Part shown: positions 46,150-57,925 of the stretch, piece by piece | Position numbering within the stretch: the stretch's first letter is position 1 | How the letters are laid out: every line of letters starts with the position of its first letter | Assembly (NCBI GenBank): GCA_048213135.1 | Contig: PS015550.1 | Coordinates: forward strand, 1-64,000 | Reading direction: 5' to 3' | Source of the DNA: Reclinomonas americana ATCC 50394 | Lineage: Eukaryota; Jakobida; Jakobea; Jakobida | Length of the DNA: 64,000 nt | Notes under the pieces: generated by a model | Databases searched by the model: none | Told to the model about the DNA's origin: nothing | The model's input: only the letters and a program-made list of their open reading frames with translations | Translations under genes and position numbers: made by a program

Positions 46150-49100
46150 CTTCGTCAATGGCGAACGACGATTGTGCTGGTCATTGCGCCGCTGATCTTC
46201 ACGATCATTCTCATCATCTTGCAAGCGGGTCTGTCGAATCAAGCCGGCACCAATGGCGAAGTCGGTGAGCCTCACCACTCTCTCTCTCGCCACACATCAT
46301 CACTCTGTGCTCACTCTCGCTCCGCCAGTTCGCTCATTCCCCGTCACGACCGTGCCCAAAATCCCCAACTGCTATCCCAATCCAACGACCGGTCGCTGCA
46401 CGACAATCGCCTACGCGCCCAACAACGATGCCGAGCTGACGCAGGCCATTCTGAACATTGTGGCGGAGCACGGCATTCGTGACACGCCTGTGGCCTTCGA
46501 GTCTGGCGATGTCATCAACACGTACCTCATCAACAACCGCAACACGACGCAGGCGGCGTACATTTTCAATTCCGCCTTCACCTCCAACGCCGTCGACTAC
46601 ACCATCCAGTACAACACGACGCAGTACTGCCGCGACATTTTGTGTAATAACCCGCAGCAGGACATTGTGGTGCGTGGTGGTGTGGTGTGGTGGTTGCTCT
46701 TGTCCAACACACTCATCATGCCATGCAGTTGCCGATGCAAGTCGCCATGAACAATCAGGTACGCTCGTGTATTTTTTCTTTTTCTGGTGGTTGTCGCACA
46801 CTCGCTCACTCTGCGAAAACGTAAACTCACAGCTCTGGTTGCGCCACTTTGGTCGCTCCAAGGCACGGCACTTCATTTTTGGTCTCTTTCCCCCCGTTTC
46901 ATGCGCGTCTCATCATGATCTCCACTGCGCAGACGACTTCCATGGCTCAGTACCCGCGTGCGGAACTGTACCGCGTAGATGGTACGCGGCAGGTTGCCTG
47001 TTTTTCTCGCGCTGCGGAATCGCTCACACGCGTGCGCACAGTGATTGCCAACTTTGGCATCTTCTTCTACTTCCTGGCCTACATGTTCATCTTTATCGTC
47101 ACTCTCGGACAAATCGTGCTGGAGAAAGAGAACAAGCTGCGCGAGGCACTCAAGCTGGCGGGCCTCGGAGTTGCGTGTGTGTGTAGACCCCATGCTGTGT
47201 TATTGAATGAGCTCACCGCGTGCTGTGCAGAATGGCTCCTTCTGGACGTCGTGGCTTTTGCAGCAAATGATTCTGGTGACGCTGACCACGTTTATCATTA
47301 TCGCCGCCGGTGCTGCCTTCCAGTTCCAATTCTTCCTGAAGAACAACTTTGGCACGTACTTTTTCCTGTTCGAGCTCTTCGGCCTCAGCATCGTCATGCT
47401 CAGCTTCACGCTGTCGACCATCATCAACCAGTCGCGCATTGCCAGTTGCGGACCGCCGACAGCCACCAGTCATGAGACTCGCCCTCACTCAGTTCTGTTT
47501 CGCAGCTCCAATCGGCTTTGTGCTCTTCATCGTGTTCTACTTTTTCGCATCGGTCGCCGGCAACATCTACCCGATTGTGTCAGAAGGTGACGCGGAGGAC
47601 GTGGGGAGAACAGTCACAATGCTCGAACTGTAATTGCTTATCTATGTTTGCACCATGCATCAGGCTGGCGTCAACTGTTTGCTTTTTGCCCTCCAATCTT
47701 GTTTGCCAAGGTCTGTTTCCGCAGAGGCGCGTGACCAATCAACTGCTCGTCTCACTCGCTGCTGTGCTGTAGGGTCTGAGCGACCTCGGCACGGCCGCCA
47801 CCAGCGGACTGAGCAGTGGCATCTCGTTCAGCCGCGTCGCGTCATACACTGAGTGAGTAGCATGCTAGGCCACTCCATCTCGGCAGCGACTTACGTAGAG
47901 TATCACCACGCAGCATCTGGCCCCTGAGCAAGATTTACGGCTGGCTGATTATTGACACGATCATCATGGGCATCATTTGCTGGTTTGTGTGCAAGTCACC
48001 ACTCCTTGTGTGAGTTCTCTGCTCACCACGTCTCTTTTCTCCTCACTTGCAGGTACCTGGACCACGTCGTGGCATGTGCGTTGTGTGGCACATCGTTTGT
48101 CGGTGTCTGGTGTGTGGTACTGACACACTTTTGTCGTGTGTGGCGCAGCACCCTCTGGCGCCAGTGACCGCTGGTACTTTTTGTTCACCAAGTCGTACTG
48201 GACCGGCCGCGCGTCCTCGCACAAGCGCGAAGTGGAACGCGAGCGCCCGGGCCTGCCAGTCTCCGATGCGGTTTGTCTCCTTTTCTAAATTTTGCAGCAT
48301 GCCTTGTCACCACCACCTGGACTCATCGTGCTCGTGTGTCGCAGATGCGTGAAGACGAAGATGTGCGCGAGCTGCGACAGCGCTTGATGCGCGAGCCGCG
48401 CGCTAATGAGGCCAACGCGCCGCCACTGTATGCTGTGCGCGTGGAGAACCTCATCAAGCAGTTCGGCAGCGGCCGCACTGGCTACGCTGTTAAGCGCCTG
48501 TACATGGCAGTGCAGCCGAATTCCCTATTCTGCTTGCTGGGTCCAAATGGCGCCGGCAAGGTATGTCTCTTATGTGTCTCTGTGTTCACGTGTTCGTGAG
48601 CTGACTTTCCCTTCAGACCACCACCATCTCCATGATTACGGGCCAGATGCCACCGACAGCTGGCTCGATCGAGGTCGACGGATACGATATCTACATGCAG
48701 TTGCCGGAGATTCGTCGCACCATTGGCGTGTGCCCGCAATGTTGCGTCTCTGCTCCCGTGTTTTTCACGCATGAACATGACGCTGACTGGCGTGGTCTGG
48801 CCCGCTGCAGTTGACATTTTGTGGGAGGAAATGTCGGCACGTGAGCATCTCGAGCTGTTTGCGGGACTGCGTGGAATGTCAAAGAAGCGCATCCCCGATG
48901 AGGTGCGCGAGCGACTGGAGCAAGTCGGTCTGTTCGATGTGCAAAACGATCGTGCCAGCTCGTTTAGTGGTGGCATGAAGCGTCGATTGTCGGTGGCCAT
49001 TTGTTGCGTTGCTGTACTTGCTCACCTCCCCTTTCCTCGGCGATTGCTAACTTTGATGTGCTCCCTCGCAGCGCTCATCGGCAATCCGACTGTCGTGGTG

Positions 49101-50123
49101 CTGGTGCGTCCCCCTTTCGTCTTTATTTTGCTTTTTGTGCTCTCTGCTTTGCCTCACACCTCACTTTGTAGGATGAGCCGACGACTGGCATGGACCCTGT
49201 CATGCGCCGCAAGGTGTGGGACATGATCGAGGAAGCCAAGCAGGATCGCACAATTATCTTGTTGCGTTAGTACGCCGTGGCATTCCTTTTATTGCACGCA
49301 TGGCGTGCGCTAACAGCCTCTTCTTCTTCATCCCTCCGCAGGACCACCCACAGCATGGAGGAGGCCGACATTCTCGGCGACTCCATCGGCATCATGGCTC
49401 AAGGCCGTCTGCGATGTGTTGGTCCATCGCTGCGCTTGAAGAACAAGTTCGGCGCCGGCTACCAGATCACGCTGCACTGCGAACTCACTCGCATCCACGA
49501 TGTGCGCGGACTCATGCATCACATCTTGCCGGAGGCGCGGCTGGTGCAGGAGCTGAGTGGCTTCTTGACGTACAACGTTCCACGTGCATGCACGTCTCGT
49601 CTGCCTCAGGTGTTCCGCACTCTCGACGAGTACACGGCGCAGTACGGACTGCGTGACATCTCAGTGCGCCTGACCACACTCGAGGAGGTGTTCTTGGCCA
49701 TTGTGGCGCGCGCCAATGCCGACGAGGCGGTGGTCGGCCCAAGCGCAGCTCCGCAAGCCGTGATTATGGGACCCGATGGACAGGCCATTCGCACCACCAT
49801 CCAGTTCGACGTGGACGGCAACCCACAATTGGTGCCGGAGAACGGCGGGCCCGCCATCACTGGACATCTCGCCGCACAAGGTACCGTCACACTTGCGCGA
49901 ATGCGTCTTTTGGTGGCATGATCCTCTTTGCTGACTCAGCTGTGCCCCGCTAGCCGCCGCCGCTATTGGATTGAGTCCACCACAGCCGGCTGTTGCACCA
50001 GGACCACAGCAGGTAGCACCATATCCAGGGCCTCAGCCGAATTCTCGTCCTCAATTTGCACCCTCGCCCTCGCCCTCGTCTGCGTCCGCTGCCGCACCAC
50101 CATCACCAGCCGCACGGCCATAA
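46150..50123 (+). CDS. ABCA-family half-transporter C, 5' end uncertain
   Basis: First visible exon is the first helix ([18 protein letters not shown]). A large extracellular loop follows (46330-46960, with [11 protein letters not shown]), then helices ([63 protein letters not shown]), the usual post-helix block [12 protein letters not shown], and the ATPase: Walker A GPNGAGKTTTI, GVCPQFDILWEEM, signature [11 protein letters not shown], Walker [15 protein letters not shown]-loop [12 protein letters not shown]. The C-terminal tail is Pro/Ala-rich and ends SPAARP (TAA 50121-50123). Five introns begin GTTGCG (47170-47230, near 47446, 48741-48810, 49003-49071, near 49259). Less related to copies A and B, which have a Cys-rich segment where this protein has KSYW. 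Confidence 0.9.
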
Positions 50124-50162
50124 AAATAGATATGCAGCAGTGTACACATAGACGAATGAGAT

Positions 50163-50411
50163 NNNNNNNNNNNNNNNNNNNNNNNNNNNNNNNNNNNNNN
50201 NNNNNNNNNNNNNNNNNNNNNNNNNNNNNNNNNNNNNNNNNNNNNNNNNNNNNNNNNNNNNNNNNNNNNNNNNNNNNNNNNNNNNNNNNNNNNNNNNNNN
50301 NNNNNNNNNNNNNNNNNNNNNNNNNNNNNNNNNNNNNNNNNNNNNNNNNNNNNNNNNNNNNNNNNNNNNNNNNNNNNNNNNNNNNNNNNNNNNNNNNNNN
50401 NNNNNNNNNNN
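50163..50411. other. Assembly gap (249 N)
   Basis: A run of N that hides the start of the following EF-hand-like gene. Confidence 0.99.
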
Positions 50412-50476
50412 AGGCGCCTGCCTTTTCTTGTCTCGTCAGTGACCAACGCACACGTGTGGTGTGTCTGTGTGTGCAG

Positions 50477-51120
50477 TTCTGGAAGCGCTTTGTGGTCACT
50501 GCCGGCCGCGGTGCCACTCACTACACCCAGGAGACCCTGCTGCGCCTGCTCGCTCGTCTGGGTGTGGCCGATGCGGCCGACAACGCCGAGGCTGTTGCGT
50601 GATTTTTCTGCCATTCCACCGCGTCTGCCACTGTGTTGCCTCACAATCAATCAATCATGCGCAGTGGTTCCGCGCCATGGACAGGGACCGTGCTGGCTTT
50701 GTGGATCTGCGCCAAGCCGTGTTGGGCTTTGCTGCGGCCGATCCAGGCACGGCCCACAACATTGGTGGTGTGCCGTTCCAGGTCCGTCTCGGCTACATTT
50801 TCGCCTTTTACAACAAGAAGAGTACGTGATTTCGACACTCTCTCTTGTACACAAGACGAGCTGACATGTCCATGTTGCGCAAATCGGCAGGCGACGGTAC
50901 TCTCGATCGCCAGGACATCAAGGCGATTGTGGCCGCCGGCAAGAGGCTGAAGGGTGAGGACGTGACGCCCGAGTCCCTCGATCGTGGCACTCGCGACCTC
51001 GTCGAGCGCATGGGCGGCAAGGATCGGCTGTCCCTGGAGCAGCTGCACCAGTTTGTCTCGAACGGCACGATTCGCGGCACGTCGCAGTTGTTCCGTGTGC
51101 GCGCATATCCGTTCAAATAA
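50477..51120 (+). CDS. EF-hand-like protein (calcineurin B/NCS-type fold), 5' end in gap
   Basis: Visible exons are 50477-50593, 50665-50821 and from about 50890 to 51120. The arrangement MDRDRAGFVDLRQAV, VRLGYIFAFYNKKSDG and TLDRQDIKAIV is that of an EF-hand pair. The loops are degenerate: position 12 is Gln in the first and Asp in the second, so calcium binding is doubtful. The intron at 50594-50664 starts GTTGCGT. C terminus FRVRAYPFK. Its nearest relative is the convergent neighbour downstream. Function unknown; a regulatory-subunit or sensor role is only a guess. Confidence 0.7.
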
Positions 51121-51178
51121 GCGTCGGGAGCAGGAGGACAGAGTGCACGTGATTTTGCGTTCCTTTTTTTGGTTGTTG

Positions 51179-51620
51179 NNNNNNNNNNNNNNNNNNNNNN
51201 NNNNNNNNNNNNNNNNNNNNNNNNNNNNNNNNNNNNNNNNNNNNNNNNNNNNNNNNNNNNNNNNNNNNNNNNNNNNNNNNNNNNNNNNNNNNNNNNNNNN
51301 NNNNNNNNNNNNNNNNNNNNNNNNNNNNNNNNNNNNNNNNNNNNNNNNNNNNNNNNNNNNNNNNNNNNNNNNNNNNNNNNNNNNNNNNNNNNNNNNNNNN
51401 NNNNNNNNNNNNNNNNNNNNNNNNNNNNNNNNNNNNNNNNNNNNNNNNNNNNNNNNNNNNNNNNNNNNNNNNNNNNNNNNNNNNNNNNNNNNNNNNNNNN
51501 NNNNNNNNNNNNNNNNNNNNNNNNNNNNNNNNNNNNNNNNNNNNNNNNNNNNNNNNNNNNNNNNNNNNNNNNNNNNNNNNNNNNNNNNNNNNNNNNNNNN
51601 NNNNNNNNNNNNNNNNNNNN
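51179..51620. other. Assembly gap (442 N) between convergent EF-hand-like genes
   Basis: A run of N expected to hold the 3' end of the minus-strand EF-hand-like gene. Confidence 0.99.
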
Positions 51621-51687
51621 GGGGCGTGTTGAGAAGCACGGAGGGCGAGATTGAGAGATACAGTCTCTCTCTCTCTCACACACACAC

Positions 51688-52542
51688 CATCCTTGTCGTA
51701 GAACGCAAACATGTACTTCAGGCGCACGTTGCAGGCCATCTCGCCCAGGTTGTGCGGCGTAGACGGGTCCATGGCCACCATGCCCATCACCGCCGAGCGG
51801 AAATCAATCGGACGACCGCGAGAGAGCGCTTGGTAGAACTGCGCACAGGCGTGAGCGACGTGAGCATCTACGCGCTGCGTCACAGCTGTGTCGCACGGAC
51901 TGCACCTGGCGCTTGAACGAGCTCGCCGGCACGCCCATGGCGTCAATCAGACGACCGACACCGTCCTCGTCGAGCAGGTGCTTGCCGTCCTTGGGCAGGC
52001 CAGCGCAGTGGACGAACAGCTCGGCGGCCTGCACGGATAGAGACGATAAGTTAGGGAGGAGGAGGGGAATGAGAGGGGAAGGAGAGGGGAAGGAGAGGGA
52101 GAGAGAGAGATAGAGAGCGAGGGAGGGAGGGGGAAGGAGAGAGGGGAGAGGGAGGGGAGAGAGAGAATGACAAGAGAGACAGAGAAGAGTGGAGGTCGAC
52201 AGAGGTGCATATGCAGCGGAAGATATGCGTGCCTCGACAGGCGAAAGATGGTGAGCATGACGAAAGCACGACGATCTGCATGCTCAGATTGCATGCAATG
52301 CGAAAGAGGAAGAATCGCATGATGATCGCTCTCTCTTCCTTCTCCTCTCATTCTCTCTCTCTCTCACTCACTCACTCACACACACACACACACACACACA
52401 CACTCTCACTCTGCTCTCCCTCCTTCCTCACCTTATCCATCTTCTTGCTGTCAAACTTGACCGTCTCAAACAGCGACAGCTCATCCTCCGTGAACTGCGG
52501 CTGCTCCGTCGACAAGAGCTGCGAAAACGTCGGCGATGCCAT
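51688..52542 (-). CDS. EF-hand-like protein, paralogue of the upstream gene, 3' end in gap
   Basis: Start ATG at 52542 (MASPTFSQLLSTEQPQF). Exon 1 runs to 52432, then a long GA-rich intron, then an exon with KDGKHLLDEDGVGRLIDAMG, then one with IDFRSAVMGMVAMDPSTPHNL and VRLKYMFAFYDKDG ending at 51688. The DPSTPHNLGEMACNVRLKYMFAFYDKDG-type block aligns with DPGTAHNIGGVPFQ in the convergent neighbour. The final loop begins DKDG like a true EF-hand, but the rest lies in the gap. Function unknown. Confidence 0.7.
52060..52180. repeat. GA-rich low-complexity tract
   Basis: Purine-rich (GGA, GAGA) run inside an intron of the minus-strand EF-hand-like gene. A CA run follows at about 52378-52402. Confidence 0.85.
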
Positions 52543-52776
52543 TCCTACAAAGAGAGTGACACGCGTGAGTGTGCGTGCAAGGACATTTTCGTTCTCAAAC
52601 ACACGCGCACACACACAAGCGCTCTGCTCTCTCACACTGCAAGACATGCACGTGCTCTGCGTGGCGACTGACGTGAGTGTGAGTCTGTGTGTGCTCACCT
52701 GCACGTGTGTGTGTGTGTGTGTGAACGAATCTGCTGCAATCAATCGACTGCGTACGTAATCACTCCTCACTCAACG

Positions 52777-54597
52777 ATGGCAAACGAGCCTGCGGTGTAT
52801 GGCCTCAAGTACCAGGTGCGCCCCTGTCTGTCTCTCTGTCTCTCACACACAGTGAAACAATGGCTCACAACTGGTTGCAGGCGCGCGCACTGTGCAATGT
52901 GCCCGCGGACTCGGATGCACACACGTTCTTTGTGGCGACGCAGGTACACACACTTGCACACACACAGAGGCACAAACAGCTGTGCTCACTCCTTCCCACT
53001 CTCTTATCTCTCACATCACACAGGCTCTGCTGTACGACAACGAGTTCTACGTGTTGGTGTACAACGAAGACGACAGGCGCATGTTTGTGCAGGTTGGTGG
53101 TGTGCATTCTCTGCGTTCATGACTTGTCATCGATCTGACTCTTGCCCGCAGAGCATTTACACCCACAAACCCGAAGTCTGGGCACTGGCCTCGGCTCCCT
53201 GGCGCAAGTCCGTCTTCTGCTCGGCCTACAACCTCGGCTCCAGCGGCTTCCACGCCTCTCTCTGGCGTCTCCCTTGCGTTTCGTGGCTTTCCCGCGTGTG
53301 CTTCTGTTCGTCGCTGTGGCGCGCTCACCGTCGCCACAGATGGAGGACGATGCGTCGGCCGGTAGCACCATGAAGGAACTGACGCGTCTTGGTGGCGATC
53401 CGGGTGAGACGGCATCGATTCACGAGGGCTCCATCAAGTCGCTGCTGTTTGGCCCGGTGGGTTATCGGGACTCGCTGGTGACGGTGGACGACACCACAGT
53501 GCATCTGTGGACGGTGGAGGACGCTGGCGCGCATGCCATTGAGAAGCAGCATTTCCAGCTTGGCATGCAGCGGTTAGTGATGGCCGCGTGGGATACGCAG
53601 CACACGGATCGCATTGTGGTCGGCAGCGAGAAGGCTGTGGATCTGCTGGACATTCGCACCGGCAAGTTGCGTTTGTTTGCGCGTGTGTATGCTGCCTCAT
53701 CTGCCTCATGTTTGTGCACGAGCTGACGCACACAACACGCTCAGGTCGATGTTGAGCTTCCAACCGCACACGTTGCCACTGAGGTGTCTCGACTGCAACC
53801 CGAATGTGCCCGAGCAGATTTGCACGGCGGGCGAGGATCAGGTTTTGTTGTGCCCGGGGTGTGTGTGAGCGGCCTTGCGTGTGGAAAATTGACTCGTTGG
53901 TGCCGTCGCAGCGCATCAGCATATGGGATGTGAGGAATACGGATAAGCCGATTGTTTCCAAGATCAGTCACAGCCACTGGTGCGCGTTGTGGCTGAGGAG
54001 GGGGCGTTCTTGCCTCGCCACTGACAACGATTTGTGTTGCGCAGGATCACAAGTGTCACCTACAACCCCTTTTACGGTGTGTGCGCTGTCGGTCATTGCG
54101 CTGCGATCGCGTTGAACTTATTGTCGTACTCGTGGCCTGCAGATCAATTGTTGCTCACCGCGTCCACCGACACGCTGGTGCAACTGTGGGGAGTTGAGTG
54201 GCGGCGTCATGCATCACCCTGTCTACATCATGATTGACTGTATATACGACCTGCAGATCGAAACAATCAGCTCTGCCGCTCGCCCTGAATCGTTACATGC
54301 ACAACGCGAGTGCATGTCAGCAGAGCACCATATCTCACGCGTTCTGTTTCTCATGCAGAACACCACAACCACCGACGCTGGTGGCACGAGTGGACAAGCA
54401 CGAGGATAGTGTCACTGCTGCGTGCTGGTCAGCCGCGGGCCCGTGGGTGTTTGCAAGCTTGTCGTATGATGGTGCGCATGTGGACTTTGTTTTCCCATCT
54501 CCCGTCGATCTCGATACTCATCTCTCTCGCCGCAGGTCGCGTGCTGCTTCACAACGTCCCACAAGGCGAAAAGTACAAGATCCTGCTGGTTGAGTGA
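52777..54597 (+). CDS. EIPR1: EARP/GARP-interacting WD40 protein (EIPR1/TSSC1)
   Basis: EIPR1 binds the EARP and GARP tethering complexes and promotes endosome-to-Golgi recycling and dense-core vesicle cargo sorting. Start MANEPAVYGLKYQARAL matches the family N terminus. WD40 units follow: FFVATQALLYDNEFYVLVYN, ASAPWRKSVFCSAYN, DTTVHLWTVED, LDCNPNVPEQICTAGEDQ, RISIWDVRN with KISHSHWITSVTYNPF, and LLLTASTDTLVQLWG. The diagnostic C terminus is [27 protein letters not shown], here split over an intron, ending YKILLVE (TGA 54595-54597). About ten exons; one intron (donor near 53668) begins GTTGCG. Downstream it converges on the channel-like gene with 112 bases between stops. Confidence 0.9.
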
Positions 54598-54709
54598 TCA
54601 GCATTTGACCCTTGACTCCACTCACAGTGAATCCACGCTGCTACTTTCGTGTACTTGCTGTTGATTTCTTTTTCACTCGGAGCGGTTGGCGTTCGAGAGG
54701 GACGAATAC

Positions 54710-57700
54710 TTAAATCTCACGACCCTCGTCGTCCAAGTTGCGCGTTGCGAATCTAAAGAGGGAGCCCGCATTGGTGGTTGTCGAGCTGGGTGGACTCTGC
54801 GTCGTCCGCGGACTCTGCGTCGTGCGCGGACTCTGCGTCGCGGGTGGACTCTGCGTCGGCGGTGCCGCGGCAGTGGCAGGGGCCGAGCCGAAGCGTTCCA
54901 CTGGCGGTGTTGGTGAAGGTGTTGGTGACGGCGATGACGCCTCACTGGCGGCGAGAATGCTGGACGCCTTGCGCAGATCCACCGATTGCACCGCGCGTCG
55001 CGACGACGGCGCGGCAGTGAGGTCGCCGAACGGATTGGAGCTGCGGGCACTGCTGTGGCTGCTCGGTGGCGTCACCTGCATGCTGGCGTGGTGCGCGCGC
55101 ATACCGAGTCGCTGAGACGACGTTTCTGACGGCACCAAGAGTGGCGGAGGGGCGCGCGTGGTTGGGGGTGACCGTGGCATGCTGCCCGTGGCAGAGAGGC
55201 GTGAGCTGTGTCGCGTGTGCACCAGTGGTGGCGGGGTCGCCGGTGGCATCTGGCCGGGACTGTCGGATCGTGCCTACCAGACAGAACGTGAGTGTGGAGG
55301 GAGATCAGCTCGAGCAGCAGAGAGCACCCACGCACCCATCCACCACCAAGCAGTGCGCCCTCTTCGTCGTCTTGCGAGTTGGTCGACATGCGTCGGTCGC
55401 CGAGACCAGTCGTCGTCGAAGACGGTGGCGGGCACACGACTGGGTCGGTGGAGGCCGAGATGCTGGAGGCGCCGTGGGCAGCCATCTGCGAGCACGTGTC
55501 AGTCACCGTACGTGCGTGTGTTCGTGATCGATGACAACGAGTGAACGAACAGCTTCCGCCACGTAGGATGCTGGCAGCTGCACTTGCACGACGAGGTTCG
55601 TCGGGGTCTTTGCCGCCGTGCCAACGTCCGCAGTGCCGGCACCCGCGACCACGCCAGTGGCCCCCGGTGCGGCGCTGGAGAGGTCGTCGAGGGTGATGGA
55701 CTGCATCAGCATCGCAGAGTGAGGGGACGTAACCGTCAAAGATGCCATGTGCAGAACGCAACCGATGGGAGACCACCGTGGTGGTCGTCGATGCTGCTGA
55801 TGCGCGTGGCCTTGCCCTCGCTGTCCACCACTGACCAGGTGAGCTTGGCGCGGCGCTTCTGACGCTTCTGGACCTGTGGCGATGAACGGAAGAGAGGATG
55901 AGCTCGTAAAAGAGAGTGACAGAAAGGTGCAAGTGCACACACCAGGCGGATGAGGAACTGTACAGCGACTAGACCGCCGATACACAAGAGCAGTAGTGGA
56001 GCGACAACGGTCTGTGAAGGAAACAAAAGTCAGAAAAAAACTGGCGACAGCGGAGGATCGAATACGAGAGTCGCACAAGTGGGATCCTGAGTCTGCGATG
56101 AGAGGAGACCGGAGTGAGAGCAGCGGAGCGAGATCAGCAACAAGACTTGACGCAAAGAAACGAAACAGTCTGTGCACAGAACGAGGGCACGTGAGTAGCC
56201 GGGGATGAGAGCCAAGAGAGAGAGAGACAAAGAGTAGGATTCACCCGTATGGAATCGGTGCAATGAACCACACCATCCATTCGGCACGGCGCTGCAGCTT
56301 GTCGACCAGCTCCGATTGTTGTTTCTGCGAAGAGGCGGAGAGAAGTGAGTCATGTCGCCCTGAAAAGAAATCAAAAGAACGTGGCGAACCATCATCAGTG
56401 TGGAAACCAAAATGTACCACACCAGCCTGCGCCAGAACAATCAGTACCACTTTCCAAGCTTGATTCTCTCCACTGCCAACACACGCAACGTGGTCAACGT
56501 GATAAAGTACGAGATGAGCATGAAGCGATCGGCAAATGTCTGCGCAAACGCAGCTCGCAGGTGAGCAAAGTGCATGCGACATGAACTCATGCGAGGCGCT
56601 CACCATGGTGCCCGATGGCACGCCCAAGTTGTCTGCCGGTAGAGGGGATGGGGTGAGAGAGTGTAGATAAAAACTCGTTGACGAACATTCACGAAACAAT
56701 GATACATGACGAGGGCCTGCGAAGAGGCGGAGAAGTGAGCATGAAGTGCATGTGACACGCGATGGCGTTAACGACAGCACGCAACGACAAAGGAGTTGGT
56801 GACGAGACCAAACGACGTGGACAGGTAGTCCTTGTACGAAAGCGAGAACGACGACAACACAATCAACTGTCGTGCGCACATGCAGTGAGCAGCATAGCAG
56901 CGACACTGGGAAGGATGAAGGGAGAAACGCACAACAATGAATATCGGCGGCAGCAGAGTCTGTGGAAGCGAGAGTTAGTTGTGGAGGAGAGGATTTGTAC
57001 ACGCACGCCATCCACTTGCCTTGGAGAAGCACTTGAAGTCTGCGACAGCGAGTGAGTGAGTGAGTGGCTATCTTCGAAAAGAGCAACATGAGAATGGCGA
57101 CGACTCACATGGTCTGTTGATGGGCATAATGTACTCGAGCATGGGCGTGGTGGCCAGACCGCGCTTGTACATGGTCATGCCTTTGAACTGGACCAGCGGG
57201 TCGTCAAACTCCCAACCAGGAATGACTGAAAAGATCCGTGAGCACTCTGACGAAAGCGATCTCTCTCTCTCTCATCGCCTCACGCAACTGATATCATCAG
57301 CGTATCCACTGGCCTCGGGTATGAACTCCATATGCGTGACGCCATTCACCCAAAAGCGAATGTTGAGTCGCTCCACCTGCGTCACACGCAAGCAAAATCA
57401 GGCACTGGCATCAGTCACAGTCACCGCAGTGCCGCAGCGCCGCAACATCAAACGGAAAGTCTTGCGCTTCCAGCGGCCAGTTCAGCGTCGTGCGACAGAT
57501 GGTGTAGCAGTCGGAGGGAAAGTACGTGCCTTTATGGACGATCATGAGCCGCTGCAAAGACAACTGCAAGTGCTGCTGCAGTGGAGACGCAACATCGCAC
57601 CCACAAGCCCGCATTGTCGACCCACGGGTCCTGTGATCCATCCGCGGCCGGCATCCAGCAGGCGTTCTCCGGTTGCGGAGTGCGAAAGGTGAAGACGAGA

Positions 57701-57925
57701 GTGGCGTCAAAGGCGCCCGTGTCGACCACCACATTCGCAATCTTCAAGAGAACGAGAGAGTGAGACAACAAGAGAGAGCAGCAAGTGTCGTGTGTGTGTG
57801 TGTGTGCTCGTAACTTTGGAGACAAAGAGGCCCACGCGGAGAGACGAGGGAGGTGATGCGGCGTGAGTGGCGCAGGCAGTGAGCAGCAGAAGGAGGAGGA
57901 GGAGAAGGGGACGAGAAGCGTGCAT
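54710..57925 (-). CDS. Pentameric ligand-gated ion channel-like (Cys-loop superfamily) protein 1
   Basis: Start ATG at 57925 with signal peptide LLLLLLLLLTACATHA. The beta-rich extracellular domain shows FDATLVFTFRTP, KGTYFPSDC, NWPLEAQDFPFD joined to VERLNIRFW (the superfamily FPFD..L.I pattern), and a pre-TM1 FKCFSKTLLPPIFIV. TM2-like YLSTSFGLVTNSFV, then LVMYHYNLGVPSGTM, TM3 DRFMLISYFITLTTLVWYIL and TM4 VVAPLLLLCIGGLVAVQFLI follow. A long cytosolic tail (55870-54712) is Ser/Pro-rich with TQSPP/TQSPR repeats. Five introns begin GTTGCG, one GTTACG, and one (57019-56960) is GC-AG. The exon just before TM4 is unresolved. No Cys-loop pair is evident, as in prokaryotic-type members. Ligand unknown. 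Confidence 0.65.

Noticed and set aside
54194-54409. EIPR1 intron near 54185 as a GTTGAG donor
   Set aside because: That junction leads to a stop codon; using the GTGGCG donor nine bases or so downstream keeps the conserved C terminus in frame.
57411-57480. Coding sequence AALRHCGDCD after DFPFD in channel 1 as a Cys-loop
   Set aside because: It is part of a GTTGCGG intron; removing it joins DFPFD to VERLNIRF, matching the superfamily.
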